64,000 nt of DNA from Methylomonas koyamae (GTDB taxonomy: Bacteria > Pseudomonadota > Gammaproteobacteria > Methylococcales > Methylomonadaceae): positions 496,001 through 560,000 of the forward strand of contig NZ_AP019777.1 in NCBI RefSeq assembly GCF_019669905.1, read 5' to 3'. The notes under the pieces are model-generated. The model did no database searches. It was not told where the DNA came from and worked only from the letters and a program-made list of their open reading frames with translations. Position numbers and translations under genes: made by a program. Shown piece by piece: positions 8,992 through 18,832 of the stretch. Numbering within the stretch: position 1 is the stretch's first letter; each line of letters starts with the position of its first letter.

Positions 8992-9249
8992 TTATTTCAA
9001 GATTTCGGCGGCGGCCGCTTTCAGTTTGGCGGTGTCGGCCTGCATCGGTTTCATCATGTCGTTTTTGGAGGCTTTGGCGCCGGCCACCAACTCGTCGACG
9101 GTTTTGAATTTGCTTTTCAAAGCGTCGACGCCAGGGGCCACCGAACCGTTGTGGCAACCTTTGCAGGTATCGGCATCTCCGGCGGACGCCAAAGCTGGCA
9201 GTAACGCTACGGCAATAGCTGCGGTGAAGGTTAGTAGGGTTTTTTTCAT
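8992..9249 (-). CDS. Small periplasmic monohaem cytochrome c
   Basis: An 85-residue protein with a signal peptide (MKKTLLTFTAAIAVALLPALASA) and one haem c attachment motif, CKGCH, at residues 29-33. The mature protein is only about 62 residues. Met65, Met66 or Met69 (NDMMKPM) could be the distal haem ligand. The C-terminal helix is alanine-rich. A good ribosome site (GGAGACCGAG) precedes the ATG. It probably acts as a soluble periplasmic electron carrier; the partner is not indicated by neighbours. The mature size is at the small end for class I cytochromes. Confidence 0.85.
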   Translation of the reverse strand: MKKTLLTFTAAIAVALLPALASAGDADTCKGCHNGSVAPGVDALKSKFKTVDELVAGAKASKNDMMKPMQADTAKLKAAAAEILK

Positions 9250-9783
9250 TCTCGGTCTCCTCGGTTTTGTAGTAATTATTGACTCAGAGATAGCGCCGCG
9301 CGGTTTTCCAGATTTTTCGATTGCGCGAACGTTAAACGCAACCGGTTTTTATCCGCTTGCGAAAAATTTTCTACCACAGCGCCAAAGCCAATGCAAATTT
9401 CGTCGCCGAGAGGGCGGCGATTCAAACCGAGGCGTTTGAACGATGCAACGCTACCCGCAACCGGCTGAAAAGTCGGTTCGCGGACCGGCAGCGCGATATT
9501 TCGCTACGAAAACTATCGAATTCGCCCCAGGCGATATGTGCGTGCCTGCAACAGTTCCCCGCGGCGCGCTATCTGTTTCAGCCCTGCAGTCGAAAGACAT
9601 ATATCTAATAAGAATGCGATAGGCCCCCGCCAGCAGTCGCTTGAGTCCACCGCGTTTAACCGTTTCAATGTCGCTTGTTGCTGATGCCGCGGGAGTCGCT
9701 CCAATCTTTTCACGCATTCTTGATGGGCATGGCGCGACCTGATAATGCAATGAAACCAACGCAACTGTTAACGCAAACGTACG
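9250..9783. other. Gene-free stretch of 534 bases
   Basis: I see no supportable gene here. Several short open frames exist on both strands, but none has a ribosome site, a recognisable protein or convincing codon use. The left end must hold the promoter and leader of the cytochrome gene. The stretch is less GC-rich than its surroundings in places (9330-9380, 9590-9620). A decayed gene or an unannotated small RNA cannot be excluded. Confidence 0.4.
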
Positions 9784-10056
9784 CTATTTGAAGCTATGGC
9801 TGAAGATCAGCGCGACCGATACCAGCAGAAACATCGCAGCCAGTCCGGCCAGGTAAATTTTAGGCGGTTTGGCGCTGCAATTGGTTGCCAGAGCGGCGAA
9901 CGACAGCAGGGTCGTTGGGTAAGCCAACAGGTCCCAGATGCCGAACGCTTCGCGGCCGGCGTCGGCCGCCGCCGCGGAATAATAGGTAAAGCAGCCGATC
10001 CCGGGTATCGCTGCAATCAACGCGACGATTACCAGCATGCGTATCGTTCGTTCCAT
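9784..10056 (-). CDS. Small three-pass membrane protein, unknown function
   Basis: A 90-residue protein. I chose the ATG at 10056 because AGGAG lies at proper distance upstream. Hydrophobic segments are at about residues 5-25 (RMLVIVALIAAIPGIGCFTY), 43-62 (DLLAYPTTLLSFAALAT) and 71-88 (IYLAGLAAMFLLVSVALIFS). No family is recognised. It is monocistronic as far as can be seen, with a long gene-free stretch downstream. Confidence 0.6.
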   Translation of the reverse strand: MERTIRMLVIVALIAAIPGIGCFTYYSAAAADAGREAFGIWDLLAYPTTLLSFAALATNCSAKPPKIYLAGLAAMFLLVSVALIFSHSFK

Positions 10057-10312
10057 TCGAAACTCCTCTGTATTTGCCAAGGTTAACCGAAATTGCTGTG
10101 AAGCGGGGTATTGCTCGCCGCGGCGTCAACACTGGCCTCGGCTGGACTGGTCGCACCTGTTTTACGACCGCTACGCCGCAAGTGGAATTCGGTTGCGGTT
10201 TTGCTGCCGGACAACTTCTAACCCCGTTTCCTGGCGAATCGGATTACAATAGCCGCCATTTATTCTCAACTCAGGGTGCGGGTAGTTCCCGCCCGAATCG
10301 GCAGGAGCTATT

Positions 10313-11239
10313 TTGGCTGACAGAATTATTCGTATTGCCACCCGGCAAAGTCCGCTGGCTTTGTGGCAGGCCGAGCACGTTGCGGAGCGCTTGCGCCGGG
10401 CTTTTCCGGGCTTGCAAACCGAGCTGGTGAAAATGGTGACCCGCGGCGACAAAATCCTGGATGCGCCGTTGGCCAAGGTGGGCGGTAAAGGCTTGTTCGT
10501 CAAGGAGCTGGAGCAGGGCATGTTGGAAGGCACCGCGGATATTGCCGTGCATTCCATGAAGGACGTGCCGGTCGAATTTCCGGATGGCTTGCATTTGGCG
10601 GTGGTGCTGGACCGCGAAGATCCAACCGATGCCTTCGTCTCCAACCGTTACCGCTCTCTGGCCGAGTTGCCGGCGGATGCCCGGATCGGCACCTCCAGTT
10701 TGCGCCGCCAATGCCAAATTAAGGAAAAATTCCCGAATGCTGAAATTTTGAGCCTGCGCGGCAATGTCAATACCCGCCTTGCCAAGCTTGACGCCGGCGA
10801 ATACGACGCGATTATTCTGGCTTCGGCCGGCCTAAAGCGGTTGGGCTTGGCGGAACGCATCACCGCCCGGCTGCTGCCTGAGGAATCCTTGCCGGCCATG
10901 GGCCAGGGTGCCATCGGCATCGAATGCCGGATCGACGACGCCGAGATTCACGGCTATTTAAAAGTGTTGCACGACGAAGCGACCAGTATCCGGGTCGGAG
11001 CGGAGCGGGCCATGAACGCCAGGCTGAACGGCGGTTGCCAGGTGCCGATCGCCGGCTATGCGGAAATTCGCGGCCAGCGCCTGTTTATGCGCGGCTTGGT
11101 CGGCAGTCCGGATGGGGCGGTTTTGTACCGCGCCGAGGCCGAAAGCGATTTGGACCAAGCCGAAGCGTTGGGGCGCAGCGTCGCCGACCAATTGCTGGCG
11201 CAAGGGGCCGACAAAATTCTGCGCGAGCTTTACCAGTGA
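10313..11239 (+). CDS. hemC: Hydroxymethylbilane synthase (porphobilinogen deaminase)
   Basis: A 308-residue cytoplasmic enzyme that joins four porphobilinogens into hydroxymethylbilane. It has the N-terminal [14 protein letters not shown], the [12 protein letters not shown] loop, [15 protein letters not shown] and [12 protein letters not shown]. Cys242 in the last motif is the dipyrromethane cofactor attachment residue, at the same number as in E. coli. The start is a TTG preceded by CAGGAGC. It is the first gene of a hemC-hemD-hemX-hemY operon; the hemD start overlaps its stop. Confidence 0.97.
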   Translation: MADRIIRIATRQSPLALWQAEHVAERLRRAFPGLQTELVKMVTRGDKILDAPLAKVGGKGLFVKELEQGMLEGTADIAVHSMKDVPVEFPDGLHLAVVLDREDPTDAFVSNRYRSLAELPADARIGTSSLRRQCQIKEKFPNAEILSLRGNVNTRLAKLDAGEYDAIILASAGLKRLGLAERITARLLPEESLPAMGQGAIGIECRIDDAEIHGYLKVLHDEATSIRVGAERAMNARLNGGCQVPIAGYAEIRGQRLFMRGLVGSPDGAVLYRAEAESDLDQAEALGRSVADQLLAQGADKILRELYQ

Positions 11240-12018
11240 TAGCCGGGTTGAACGGCGCGCGAATATTGGTGACCCGGCCTGCGGCCCAGGCCGAAAATTT
11301 GTGCGGATTGATCGAACGCTGCGGTGGAGTGCCGGTAAGGTTTCCGACATTGGAGATCGCGGCCCGGCAACCGGAGGCGCAAGCCGTGCAAGACGCCGAA
11401 ACCGGCGATTGGCTGATTTTTACCAGTAGCAATGCTGTGGATTTTGCTATACCGGCGTTCGGTGGCAAAATGCCGGGCTGGCGCGGCGCCAGGATTGCGG
11501 CGGTCGGCGCGGCGACCGCGGACGCGTTGCGGCGCGCCGGATGCGCGGTCGATTGCGTGCCGGCCGGCGAATTCAGCAGCGAAGGTTTGCTGGCCGAGCC
11601 GGCCTTGCAGCAAGTCGCCGGCCTGCGCTGCACCATCGTGCGCGGTGTCGGCGGCCGGGAAAAACTGGCGGACGGTTTGCGCGCCCGCGGCGCGGCGGTG
11701 GCTTATCTGGAAGTATACAGCCGGAACCGGCCGGCTGCGGATATCGGCGGATTGCGCGCCGACTTGCATGCGCAGCGCTTGGCCGCAGTAACGGCGACTA
11801 GCGTCGAGGCGCTACAAAACTTAGTGGCAATACTGGACGGCGAGGCAATCGAGCGATTGCGGCAAATTGGATTGGTGGTTGCCAGCGAGCGTATCGGCCA
11901 AAACGCGGAACAGCTCGGATTCAAACGGATTGCAGTAAGCCCGCAACCGACGGATGCAGCGATTTTAGAGACCTTGACGACGTTATTGAACGGGGAAAAC
12001 AGTGGCGGAAGTAATTGA
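11236..12018 (+). CDS. hemD: Uroporphyrinogen III synthase
   Basis: A 260-residue protein that closes hydroxymethylbilane with inversion of ring D. The sequence is weakly conserved as usual, but [13 protein letters not shown] at the N-terminus, [24 protein letters not shown] and [13 protein letters not shown] are characteristic of the two-lobe fold. I place the start at the GTG at 11236, which overlaps the hemC stop as GTGA. The frame is open further upstream inside hemC, but that is the hemC shadow. The 3' end overlaps the hemX start by 17 bases. Confidence 0.92.
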   Translation: MIAGLNGARILVTRPAAQAENLCGLIERCGGVPVRFPTLEIAARQPEAQAVQDAETGDWLIFTSSNAVDFAIPAFGGKMPGWRGARIAAVGAATADALRRAGCAVDCVPAGEFSSEGLLAEPALQQVAGLRCTIVRGVGGREKLADGLRARGAAVAYLEVYSRNRPAADIGGLRADLHAQRLAAVTATSVEALQNLVAILDGEAIERLRQIGLVVASERIGQNAEQLGFKRIAVSPQPTDAAILETLTTLLNGENSGGSN

Positions 12019-13159
12019 AGAACAACAAGAAGCTCCAGCTCAGGTGGTAGTAGTTAAGAAGTCGCACGCCGGTCTGTGGATAGGCATACTTTCCATCGCG
12101 TTGGTTGTGGTCACTGCGGCTGCGGGTTTTTATTATCTGCAGCAATTGCGCGCCAGCCAAGATACCGAAAATAATCAGGACAATCTGAAAATCATCGAAC
12201 TGGACAAGGAATTGAACGGCTTGCGCGAGCAGTTGGCCGGAGTTCAATCGCAGATCGCCAACGTCAATGCCGAAATGACCGGCAAGGACAACCACTTCAA
12301 CCAAACTTTGGCCGAGTTCTCCAAGTTGCACGAGGAGCGTTTGGCAACCGCCCGCAAGGAATTAGAGAATTCGATTCTGCTGGTACAGCGCCAATTGGGC
12401 AAAACCCGCGGCGACTGGCTATTGGCCGATGCCGAATATTTGTTGACTGTTGCGAACCAGCGCTTGCAGTTGGTCGGCGACGTCAATACCACACGCCAGG
12501 CGCTCGAAGCCGCCGACCAGCGTCTACGGGAAAGCGGCGATGCTGCGGTATTCAAGGTCAGGGAACAAATCGCCAAGGAATTGTCGTTGTTGAATAGCGC
12601 CATCGTGCCGGATATCGTCGGGCTCTATGCCCAAATCCAGCAACTTCAGGATTCGGTGGAAAATTTGGCGGTATTCCTGCCGCACGCCGGCAAAGCCTTG
12701 GAAAAGCCGGAGACGCCCAATAACGATTTATCGGAACACGGCCATGAAATACTGCAGCAGGTTGCCAAACAGTTGGAAGGCTATGTGGTGCTGCGCCATA
12801 CCGACCAGCCGGTCAATGCGGTGTTGACGCCGGAGGAAGCGCATTTCATCAAGCAACAATTGAAAGTCCGCTTGGAAATGATTCAGATCGCGCTGGTACA
12901 ACAAAACGATGCGTTGTTTTCCAGTAGCATCGCCGATGCCAAACAGTGGTTGAAGAAAAACTTCTCCGAAAACCAGCAGACCGACGCTTTTGCCGCCGAG
13001 CTGGATAAACTGGCCGGCGTCCAGATTCGCAGCCAGTATCCGGATGTCAGCGCTTCGCTGAAGCTGTTGAAGGATATTAGCAAGCTGCGCATAGAAACCG
13101 ACAAGGCCGTATTCAACAATTCGCCTGCGCCGGCCGAAGCCGCAACGGCCGGCCAGTAA
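12002..13159 (+). CDS. hemX: HemX, membrane-anchored tetrapyrrole operon protein
   Basis: A 385-residue protein: short cytoplasmic N-terminus, one membrane segment (about residues 26-48, LWIGILSIALVVVTAAAGFYYL), then a coiled coil (about 60-130) and a helical periplasmic domain. The GTG start has GGGGA upstream. HemX proteins are often labelled as uroporphyrinogen methyltransferases, but this one has no methyltransferase domain. The role of HemX in proteobacteria is unsettled; the gene is regularly found with hemCD and hemY. Confidence 0.88.
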   Translation: MAEVIEEQQEAPAQVVVVKKSHAGLWIGILSIALVVVTAAAGFYYLQQLRASQDTENNQDNLKIIELDKELNGLREQLAGVQSQIANVNAEMTGKDNHFNQTLAEFSKLHEERLATARKELENSILLVQRQLGKTRGDWLLADAEYLLTVANQRLQLVGDVNTTRQALEAADQRLRESGDAAVFKVREQIAKELSLLNSAIVPDIVGLYAQIQQLQDSVENLAVFLPHAGKALEKPETPNNDLSEHGHEILQQVAKQLEGYVVLRHTDQPVNAVLTPEEAHFIKQQLKVRLEMIQIALVQQNDALFSSSIADAKQWLKKNFSENQQTDAFAAELDKLAGVQIRSQYPDVSASLKLLKDISKLRIETDKAVFNNSPAPAEAATAGQ

Positions 13160-13173
13160 CCCGCGGTGGCGCC

Positions 13174-14406
13174 ATGAAAAATCTAGTCTATTTCCTCGGC
13201 TCCCTGCTTTGCGCGGTCGCCGCAGCCTATGCGCTGCATAGTTGGTTGGCAGAGCATAACGATCCCGGCTACGTCTTGATCGGTTTCGGCCATTGGTCGC
13301 TGGAAACGTCGCTGACAGTCTTTGCCGTGGCGTCGGTGATCGGTTTTTTCGGGTTGTACAGCTTATTTCGCTTGCTGGGCGTATTGCTGAGGCTGCCGGG
13401 ACAGATCTCGCGGCGGCGGCGTAACATCAAATTCAACCGGTCTCAGGAAGCGCTGATCGCCGGTTTGTTCGATGCCGCCGACGGCAATTGGGAGCGGGCG
13501 GAGAAAGTTCTGGTAAAACACGCCGCCAACAGCGGCGCGCCGCTGCTGCATTATCTGACTGCGGCGCGGGCGGCGCAGTCGCGCGGCGCGCTGGACAAAC
13601 GCGACGAATACCTGCAAAAGGCCGCGGCGCAATCGTCCGACACCAACATTACCGTCGGCTTGACCCAGGCGGAATTGCACCTTTCCGGGCAGCAGTTCGA
13701 GCAGGCGCTGGAGACTTTGGGTAAATTGCATTCGATCAACCCCGGCCATGCCCGGGTGTTGAAAATGATGCACCAGGCTTACCAGCATTTGGGCGATTGG
13801 GAAGGGCTGAGCAAATTGCTGCCGTCTTTGCAGCAGCATAAAGTGCTGATGGAAGCCGAAGTCAAGTTGCTGGAAACCGAAACCTTCAGCCGGCTGCTGA
13901 AACAAGCGGCGGAGCGCAACGAGGCCGACGCGATCCAAGCCTGCTGGGAAACCGTTCCCGATCACATCAAAACCGTACCGGGTATCGCCAACATTTATTT
14001 CGCGGCGATGATAGCTGCCGGCGCCGGTGCAACCGTCGAGTCGGCGATGTTGAAACAGCTAGGCCGGCATTGGGACGACACCTTGCTGGTATTGCTGGCT
14101 AGCATCGAAACAGCCGATCCGGTCAAGCATTTGCAATCGATAGAACAGTGGCTGGCGGTGCATCCGACCAATGCTGTGTTGCTGCGAGTATTGGGCAGGC
14201 TGGCGTTAAAAGTCCAGCAAATGGAAAAGTCCGAGCAATATTTGTTGAAGAGCCTGAATATCGAACCGTCGGTCGCCGCTTACCAATTGCTCGGCGAAGT
14301 GCAGTTCAGCCGCGGCGAAAAAGACCAGGCCTGCGAGAGCTTCAAGCGCGGCTTGCTGCTGGCTTCGGATGAGGTGGTCGGCAATATCGAAGCCGTTACC
14401 GGTTAG
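13174..14406 (+). CDS. hemY: HemY, TPR-containing membrane protein
   Basis: A 410-residue protein with two N-terminal membrane segments (about residues 3-24 and 44-70) and a series of TPR-like helices. The conserved HemY N-terminus is seen (GYVLIGFGHWSLETSLTVF), and the C-terminal repeats include LRVLGRLALKVQQMEKSEQYLLKSL. The proteobacterial HemY is not the protoporphyrinogen oxidase of Gram-positives; it is thought to help late haem synthesis or porphyrin handling at the membrane. It is the last gene of the hemCDXY operon, 14 bases after hemX. Confidence 0.9.
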   Translation: MKNLVYFLGSLLCAVAAAYALHSWLAEHNDPGYVLIGFGHWSLETSLTVFAVASVIGFFGLYSLFRLLGVLLRLPGQISRRRRNIKFNRSQEALIAGLFDAADGNWERAEKVLVKHAANSGAPLLHYLTAARAAQSRGALDKRDEYLQKAAAQSSDTNITVGLTQAELHLSGQQFEQALETLGKLHSINPGHARVLKMMHQAYQHLGDWEGLSKLLPSLQQHKVLMEAEVKLLETETFSRLLKQAAERNEADAIQACWETVPDHIKTVPGIANIYFAAMIAAGAGATVESAMLKQLGRHWDDTLLVLLASIETADPVKHLQSIEQWLAVHPTNAVLLRVLGRLALKVQQMEKSEQYLLKSLNIEPSVAAYQLLGEVQFSRGEKDQACESFKRGLLLASDEVVGNIEAVTG

Positions 14407-14443
14407 CTTTCGGCCAAGCTCGGGCCGGGCCTGTGGCGGGCGC

Positions 14444-15511
14444 TTAGAAAACTTCCGGTTCGGTTCCGACCCGGCCGACGGCCGGATCCAAGTTGCGGTA
14501 AGCCACCAATTTGTTTCTGCCGCCGGCTTTGGCCTGGTAGAGCGCCTTATCCGCCCTGTCCAATAAATGAATCGGCAGCGTCAGGTGGTCGATATGGGTC
14601 AGGCCGATACTGACCGTGACCGGGCCGGAGATCGGGAACCGATGGCGTTCGATGGCTGCGCGAAACCGCTCGAAGGTAGCCTCGGCATCGGCCTGATTGA
14701 CCAGATTCAATATCACGACAAATTCCTCGCCGCCGAAGCGGAATAAAAAGTCGTTGTATCGAAAATGTTTTTCCATCGCCTGGCTAAACACCAGCAACAC
14801 CTCGTCGCCGTACAAATGGCCGTAAGTGTCGTTAATCCGCTTGAAATTGTCGATATCCAGCATGGCGATCCAGGAGCTCTTCTCCTGGCAACGGTCCTGA
14901 ATCGGGTGCATCCGGAAATATTCGCAGACCTGCAGCATGCGGGCGTCGAACGACTGCCGATTCGGCAGTTTGGTTAGCGGGTCGCGCTCCTTGCTGTCGT
15001 GCAACGCCACCAGATTGCGGTAGAGCGCGATCATGTCGGCGAGCAAGGCCAAGGCCGCGGCATCGAACTCGCCCTTCAGCAACAAGGCCCGATCCGGTCC
15101 GCCCAGCTCGCGTACCGGGGCGACGATTCGGGTGAACAGTCCTGCCGCATTCGGTTTGCTGGGTTTCAGGTCGGCGCTGCTGTTGAACTCATTGAGCAGA
15201 TCAATTTCTTCTTCCTGCGGCTGTTCGGTGAAGTCCAGCGGGAAACGCCGCACCAGTTGCTCGCTGGTGCATCGGGCTTCGCCGGTTTTCAGGTTGCGTT
15301 CGCCGTAAACTTCGTAAGCCACGGCCTTGCTTATCCAGGGCAATTCTTCCAGTAAATGCAAAAAGCGATAGGTCAGGCCTTGGTAGTCGGGTTGTTCGCT
15401 TAATGAGATCGCCCAATTCGAGATGTGCCGGTAGTCGGGATGCGCGTTCAATGCAGTGGGCCGTTGGTCAGCAGGGTTAAAGGTACAGCTATATTCTGCT
15501 TTAATCGCCAA
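14444..15511 (-). CDS. GGDEF diguanylate cyclase with uncharacterised N-terminal sensor
   Basis: A 355-residue cytoplasmic protein. The C-terminal GGDEF domain starts at DPLTKLPNRQSFDAR (about residue 177) and carries GGEEF at 260-264, so it should be active in making cyclic di-GMP. RYND at 251-254 is exactly five residues before it and fits the RxxD product-inhibition site. Residues 30-175 resemble a GAF-type sensor (YRFLHLLEELPWISKAVAYEVYGE) but I cannot assign it firmly. No membrane segment is present. It lies downstream of the REC-SpoIIE gene on the same strand. Confidence 0.88.
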   Translation of the reverse strand: MAIKAEYSCTFNPADQRPTALNAHPDYRHISNWAISLSEQPDYQGLTYRFLHLLEELPWISKAVAYEVYGERNLKTGEARCTSEQLVRRFPLDFTEQPQEEEIDLLNEFNSSADLKPSKPNAAGLFTRIVAPVRELGGPDRALLLKGEFDAAALALLADMIALYRNLVALHDSKERDPLTKLPNRQSFDARMLQVCEYFRMHPIQDRCQEKSSWIAMLDIDNFKRINDTYGHLYGDEVLLVFSQAMEKHFRYNDFLFRFGGEEFVVILNLVNQADAEATFERFRAAIERHRFPISGPVTVSIGLTHIDHLTLPIHLLDRADKALYQAKAGGRNKLVAYRNLDPAVGRVGTEPEVF

Positions 15512-15611
15512 CAGTTTCGAAACATTTTTTTTCGGCGCCGGTGGCTAATGGCCGCTAGGCCGGGACTGGGGGAGGCGACGACCTGGAAGGTTAGTCGGAG
15601 CCGGCGTAAAA

Positions 15612-16748
15612 CTATAGGCAGCGGATCGCCATGCAGGAGATGTCGTCGTGGGCGTCGCCGGTTGCCAGATGCCGCTCCAGCGCCGCTTTGACGGCATCGA
15701 TGCGCCGGCCGGTCGGGTTGGCGGACAGCGCCGCGATCACGCCGTGTGGGCCGAAACGGGCGTGCTCGGCATTTTGGGCGTCGGTCAGGCCGTCGGAGTA
15801 AACAAACAGCTCGCAAGCCGCTTGCCATTGCCAGAGTTCGCAGCGGTCGTCGAATTCCGCGTCGGGCAGAATGCCGGCGAAGGTGTGGCGGGATTGGAAG
15901 GCGTGCATCACCTCGCCGGCGGCATTCAGCGCCATGGCGGCCGGCAAGCCGCCATTCCAGATCTCTATCGATTTGCGCGCGCTGTCTATCATGCCGATGG
16001 CTAGCGCCACGAAGCGGTCCGGCGGCATTTGCGTATACAGCAAGCGGTTTATTTCCCTAACGATGATGGCAATTGCCAGGCCTTTTCGGGTCATGGCCTG
16101 AAACGCCTGGTTGACGATGACGGTCGGAATCGCCGCCGCCAGCCCGTGGCCGGTCGAATCGGCCAGCATGAAATAAATTTGCTGTTGGCTGATGCGCCGG
16201 GCGCTAATCAGATCGCCGCTGAAGCGGTGGGCCGGTTTCAACCAGAATTGCAGATGGTCGTCTTTCAGGTCGTTTTGCCGGATCAAACGGGCGAAAATGT
16301 TTTGCAGGAACAATTGCTCGGTTTCGTTCCGGTCGCGGTAAATTTTCAATTGCGCGGTGTCGGCGGCGATGACCTGCTGCATGTCCAAAAAACGCTGCAC
16401 CGAATTCAGCTTGGCCTGCAAAATGGCCTGGTTAAACGGCTTCGGTAAATAATCGTCGGCCCCGGCTTCCAGGCCGGCGACGATGTCTTCGGTTTCGCTC
16501 AAGGCGCTGACGACAAAGATTGGCGTCCATTTGTCGCGGCCTATCGCGCGGATGGCTTTGATCGCCTGTAGGCCGTCCATGGCCGGCATCATGATGTCCA
16601 TCAACACCAGATCGGGATCGGTGGCGGCGAACAGGGCGACGGCTTCGCCGCCGTTGGCGGCCAGAACGACTTGATGTCGCATCCGGGTCAATAATTTATC
16701 GAGCAGCGCTCTGTTTTCCGGCAAATCGTCGGCGACCAATATTTTCAT
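15612..16748 (-). CDS. Response regulator with SpoIIE/PP2C-type phosphatase output
   Basis: A 378-residue protein. Residues 1-120 are a receiver domain with acidic pair Asp7-Asp8, phospho-acceptor Asp51 (DLVLMDIMMPAMDG) and the KPF lysine near residue 103. After a helical linker comes a PP2C-like SpoIIE phosphatase domain (about 175-378), with DSTGHGLAAAIPTVIV, FVYSDGLTDAQN and a final DDISCMAIR, which hold the metal-binding aspartates. Such proteins dephosphorylate anti-sigma antagonists in general-stress or biofilm switches. No anti-sigma factor or antagonist is nearby. It starts 39 bases after ubiD on the same strand. Confidence 0.9.
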   Translation of the reverse strand: MKILVADDLPENRALLDKLLTRMRHQVVLAANGGEAVALFAATDPDLVLMDIMMPAMDGLQAIKAIRAIGRDKWTPIFVVSALSETEDIVAGLEAGADDYLPKPFNQAILQAKLNSVQRFLDMQQVIAADTAQLKIYRDRNETEQLFLQNIFARLIRQNDLKDDHLQFWLKPAHRFSGDLISARRISQQQIYFMLADSTGHGLAAAIPTVIVNQAFQAMTRKGLAIAIIVREINRLLYTQMPPDRFVALAIGMIDSARKSIEIWNGGLPAAMALNAAGEVMHAFQSRHTFAGILPDAEFDDRCELWQWQAACELFVYSDGLTDAQNAEHARFGPHGVIAALSANPTGRRIDAVKAALERHLATGDAHDDISCMAIRCL

Positions 16749-16787
16749 TAGGAATCGTACCGTTATTGGCTGTGCCGGCAGTCTACC

Positions 16788-18251
16788 TTAACTAAACAGC
16801 GAATCCCACATCGCATCGACTTTTTCGATCACATCCCGCCGCATCACGATCGGCCTGCCCCATTCCCGCATTGTCTCGCCCGGCCACTTGTTGGTGGCGT
16901 CGAAGCCCACTTTGGAGCCCAAACCCGACACCGGCGAGGCGAAGTCCAGGTAATCGATAGGCGTGTTCTCCAGTATCGTCAGGTCGCGGGCCGGGTCCAT
17001 GCGGGTGGTGATGGCCCAAATCACGTCCTGCCAGTTGCGCACATCGACATCATCGTCGACCACGATGACGAACTTGGTGTACATGAACTGGCGCAAATAC
17101 GACCAGGTGCCAAGCATCACTCGTTTGGCGTGGCCGGCGTATTGCTTCTTCATGCTGATAACCGCCATCCGGTAAGAGCAGCCTTCCGGCGGCAAGTAGA
17201 AATCGACGATTTCCGGAAACTGCTTTTGCAGAATAGGCACGAACACTTCGTTCAACGCCACGCCCAGAATCGCCGGCTCGTCCGGCGGCCGGCCGGTATA
17301 TGTACTGTGGTAAATCGGTACTTGGCGCTGGGTGATGCGCTCGATGGTGAACACCGGGAATTCGTCGACTTCGTTGTAATAACCGGTGTGGTCGCCATAG
17401 GGGCCTTCCGGCGCGGTTTCGCCGGGATAGATAAAGCCTTCCAGCACGATCTCGGCGCTGGCCGGCACTTGCAAATCGTTGCTCAGGCATTTGGCGACTT
17501 CGGTCTTGCTGCCGCGCAGCAGGCCGGCGAAGGCGTACTCCGACAACGGGTCGGGCACTGGCGTCACCGCCGCCAGAATCGTGGCCGGATCGGCGCCCAA
17601 GGCTACCGCGACCGGAAACGGCTGGCCCGGCCGTTGCTGCTGCCATTCCCGAAAATCCAACGCGCCGCCGCGATGCGCCAGCCAACGCATGATGACTTTG
17701 TTTTTGCCTATCACCTGTTGCCGGTAAATACCCAGATTTTGCCGCTCTTTGTTGGGGCCGCGGGTAATCACCAGCGGCCAGGTAATCAGTGGCGCCGCAT
17801 CTTCCGGCCAGCAGGTCTGAATCGGGTAATCGGCCAAGTCGACCTCGTCGCCTATCCTGATCACTTCCTGGCAGGGCGGGTTGTTGACCAGTTTCGGCGC
17901 CATGTTCAGCACTTGCTTGAACACCGGCAGTTTATCCAGCGCATCTTTCATGCCCTTGGGCGGTTCCGGCTCTTTCAGGTAAGCCAGCAACTCGCCGATA
18001 CCGCGCAGTTCGGAAATGTCTTTGGCGCCCATGCCCATCGCCACCCGTTTGGTGGTGCCGAACAAATTGCCTAGCACGGCGATATTCGAGCCTTTCGGGT
18101 TCTCGAACAGCAGTGCCGGACCGCCTTGTTTCAACACCCGGTCGCAAATCACCGTCATTTCCAGAACCGGATCGATTTCCCGGCGGATACGTTTCAATTC
18201 GCCTTGCTTTTCCAGTTGCTGGATGAAGTCGCGCAGATCTCTATATTTCAT
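16788..18251 (-). CDS. ubiD: 4-hydroxy-3-polyprenylbenzoate decarboxylase
   Basis: A 487-residue enzyme of ubiquinone biosynthesis that decarboxylates 4-hydroxy-3-polyprenylbenzoate using prenylated FMN made by UbiX. Recognisable stretches are the N-terminus [69 protein letters not shown] and the C-terminal [28 protein letters not shown]. The length matches E. coli UbiD (497). ubiX is not in the window. Confidence 0.96.
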   Translation of the reverse strand: MKYRDLRDFIQQLEKQGELKRIRREIDPVLEMTVICDRVLKQGGPALLFENPKGSNIAVLGNLFGTTKRVAMGMGAKDISELRGIGELLAYLKEPEPPKGMKDALDKLPVFKQVLNMAPKLVNNPPCQEVIRIGDEVDLADYPIQTCWPEDAAPLITWPLVITRGPNKERQNLGIYRQQVIGKNKVIMRWLAHRGGALDFREWQQQRPGQPFPVAVALGADPATILAAVTPVPDPLSEYAFAGLLRGSKTEVAKCLSNDLQVPASAEIVLEGFIYPGETAPEGPYGDHTGYYNEVDEFPVFTIERITQRQVPIYHSTYTGRPPDEPAILGVALNEVFVPILQKQFPEIVDFYLPPEGCSYRMAVISMKKQYAGHAKRVMLGTWSYLRQFMYTKFVIVVDDDVDVRNWQDVIWAITTRMDPARDLTILENTPIDYLDFASPVSGLGSKVGFDATNKWPGETMREWGRPIVMRRDVIEKVDAMWDSLFS

Positions 18252-18333
18252 GCTAAATCGGAATGGTTGGTTACGGATAGGGGCAGCATTAAAACGCAGG
18301 CCTTTGTCGCGCTCGCGGCCGGTTACGGCGGCC

Positions 18334-18819
18334 TTAAGGGCCGGTGCGGTTTTCCCGACTTTGGATTCGAGTGCCGAATAGGTAATCGAACCAGGGCCAG
18401 GTCACGCACCAGTTGCCGTTGCCGGCTCGCAAATGGTGTTGGTAATGCCAGGGTAGATGCCGCTTGGCCCATTCCGGATCGAGATGGGCGCGGCGGTGTT
18501 TGTAATAGTACAAGGCCAGCGCCGCATACAGGGCCATTACGAAGAATGGCAGATAAAACAGCAACGGCAGATGTAGCGTGACGATGCCGGCCAACACCGC
18601 CAGTTCTTTGCTTTGCGCGTTCCAGGCCCATTTCAAACTGCGGTAGCCCGGATCGAGCATGCCGTGTTCCGCGCAAACCCGATGGTGTTCGTACCAGTGG
18701 TAGGCCCAGATACTGCCGGGATTTTTGCCGAGGCCGTGCAGCAGGTATTTGTGCATCAGCCATTCGCCGAGATTGGCGTAGAGCAGGGCGCAGGCGATTT
18801 GCAAAGCGGCGGCGGCCAT
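18334..18819 (-). CDS. Small fatty acid hydroxylase-like membrane protein
   Basis: A 161-residue protein with the histidine pattern of the fatty acid hydroxylase/sterol desaturase superfamily in compact form: [22 protein letters not shown] and HYQHH, separated by hydrophobic segments (about residues 3-18 and 70-105). WFDYLFGTR near the end is also typical of this group. The substrate is unknown. It starts 13 bases after the zinc-ribbon membrane protein gene on the same strand. It is the second hydroxylase of this superfamily in the window and is much shorter than the first. Confidence 0.7.
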   Translation of the reverse strand: MAAAALQIACALLYANLGEWLMHKYLLHGLGKNPGSIWAYHWYEHHRVCAEHGMLDPGYRSLKWAWNAQSKELAVLAGIVTLHLPLLFYLPFFVMALYAALALYYYKHRRAHLDPEWAKRHLPWHYQHHLRAGNGNWCVTWPWFDYLFGTRIQSRENRTGP

Positions 18820-18832
18820 CGGCGCGAGGCGG

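Noticed and set aside
9513..9764. 83-codon minus-strand frame in the gap after the cytochrome gene
   Set aside because: No ribosome site, family or convincing codon use; an overlapping frame on the same strand looks equally good.
10924..11235. Upstream extension of hemD into hemC
   Set aside because: The Arg-rich translation is the shadow of hemC; the GTG at 11236 overlapping the hemC stop fits the family N-terminus.
17130..18074. 314-codon open frame on the plus strand across ubiD
   Set aside because: It is antisense to ubiD and has no family features.
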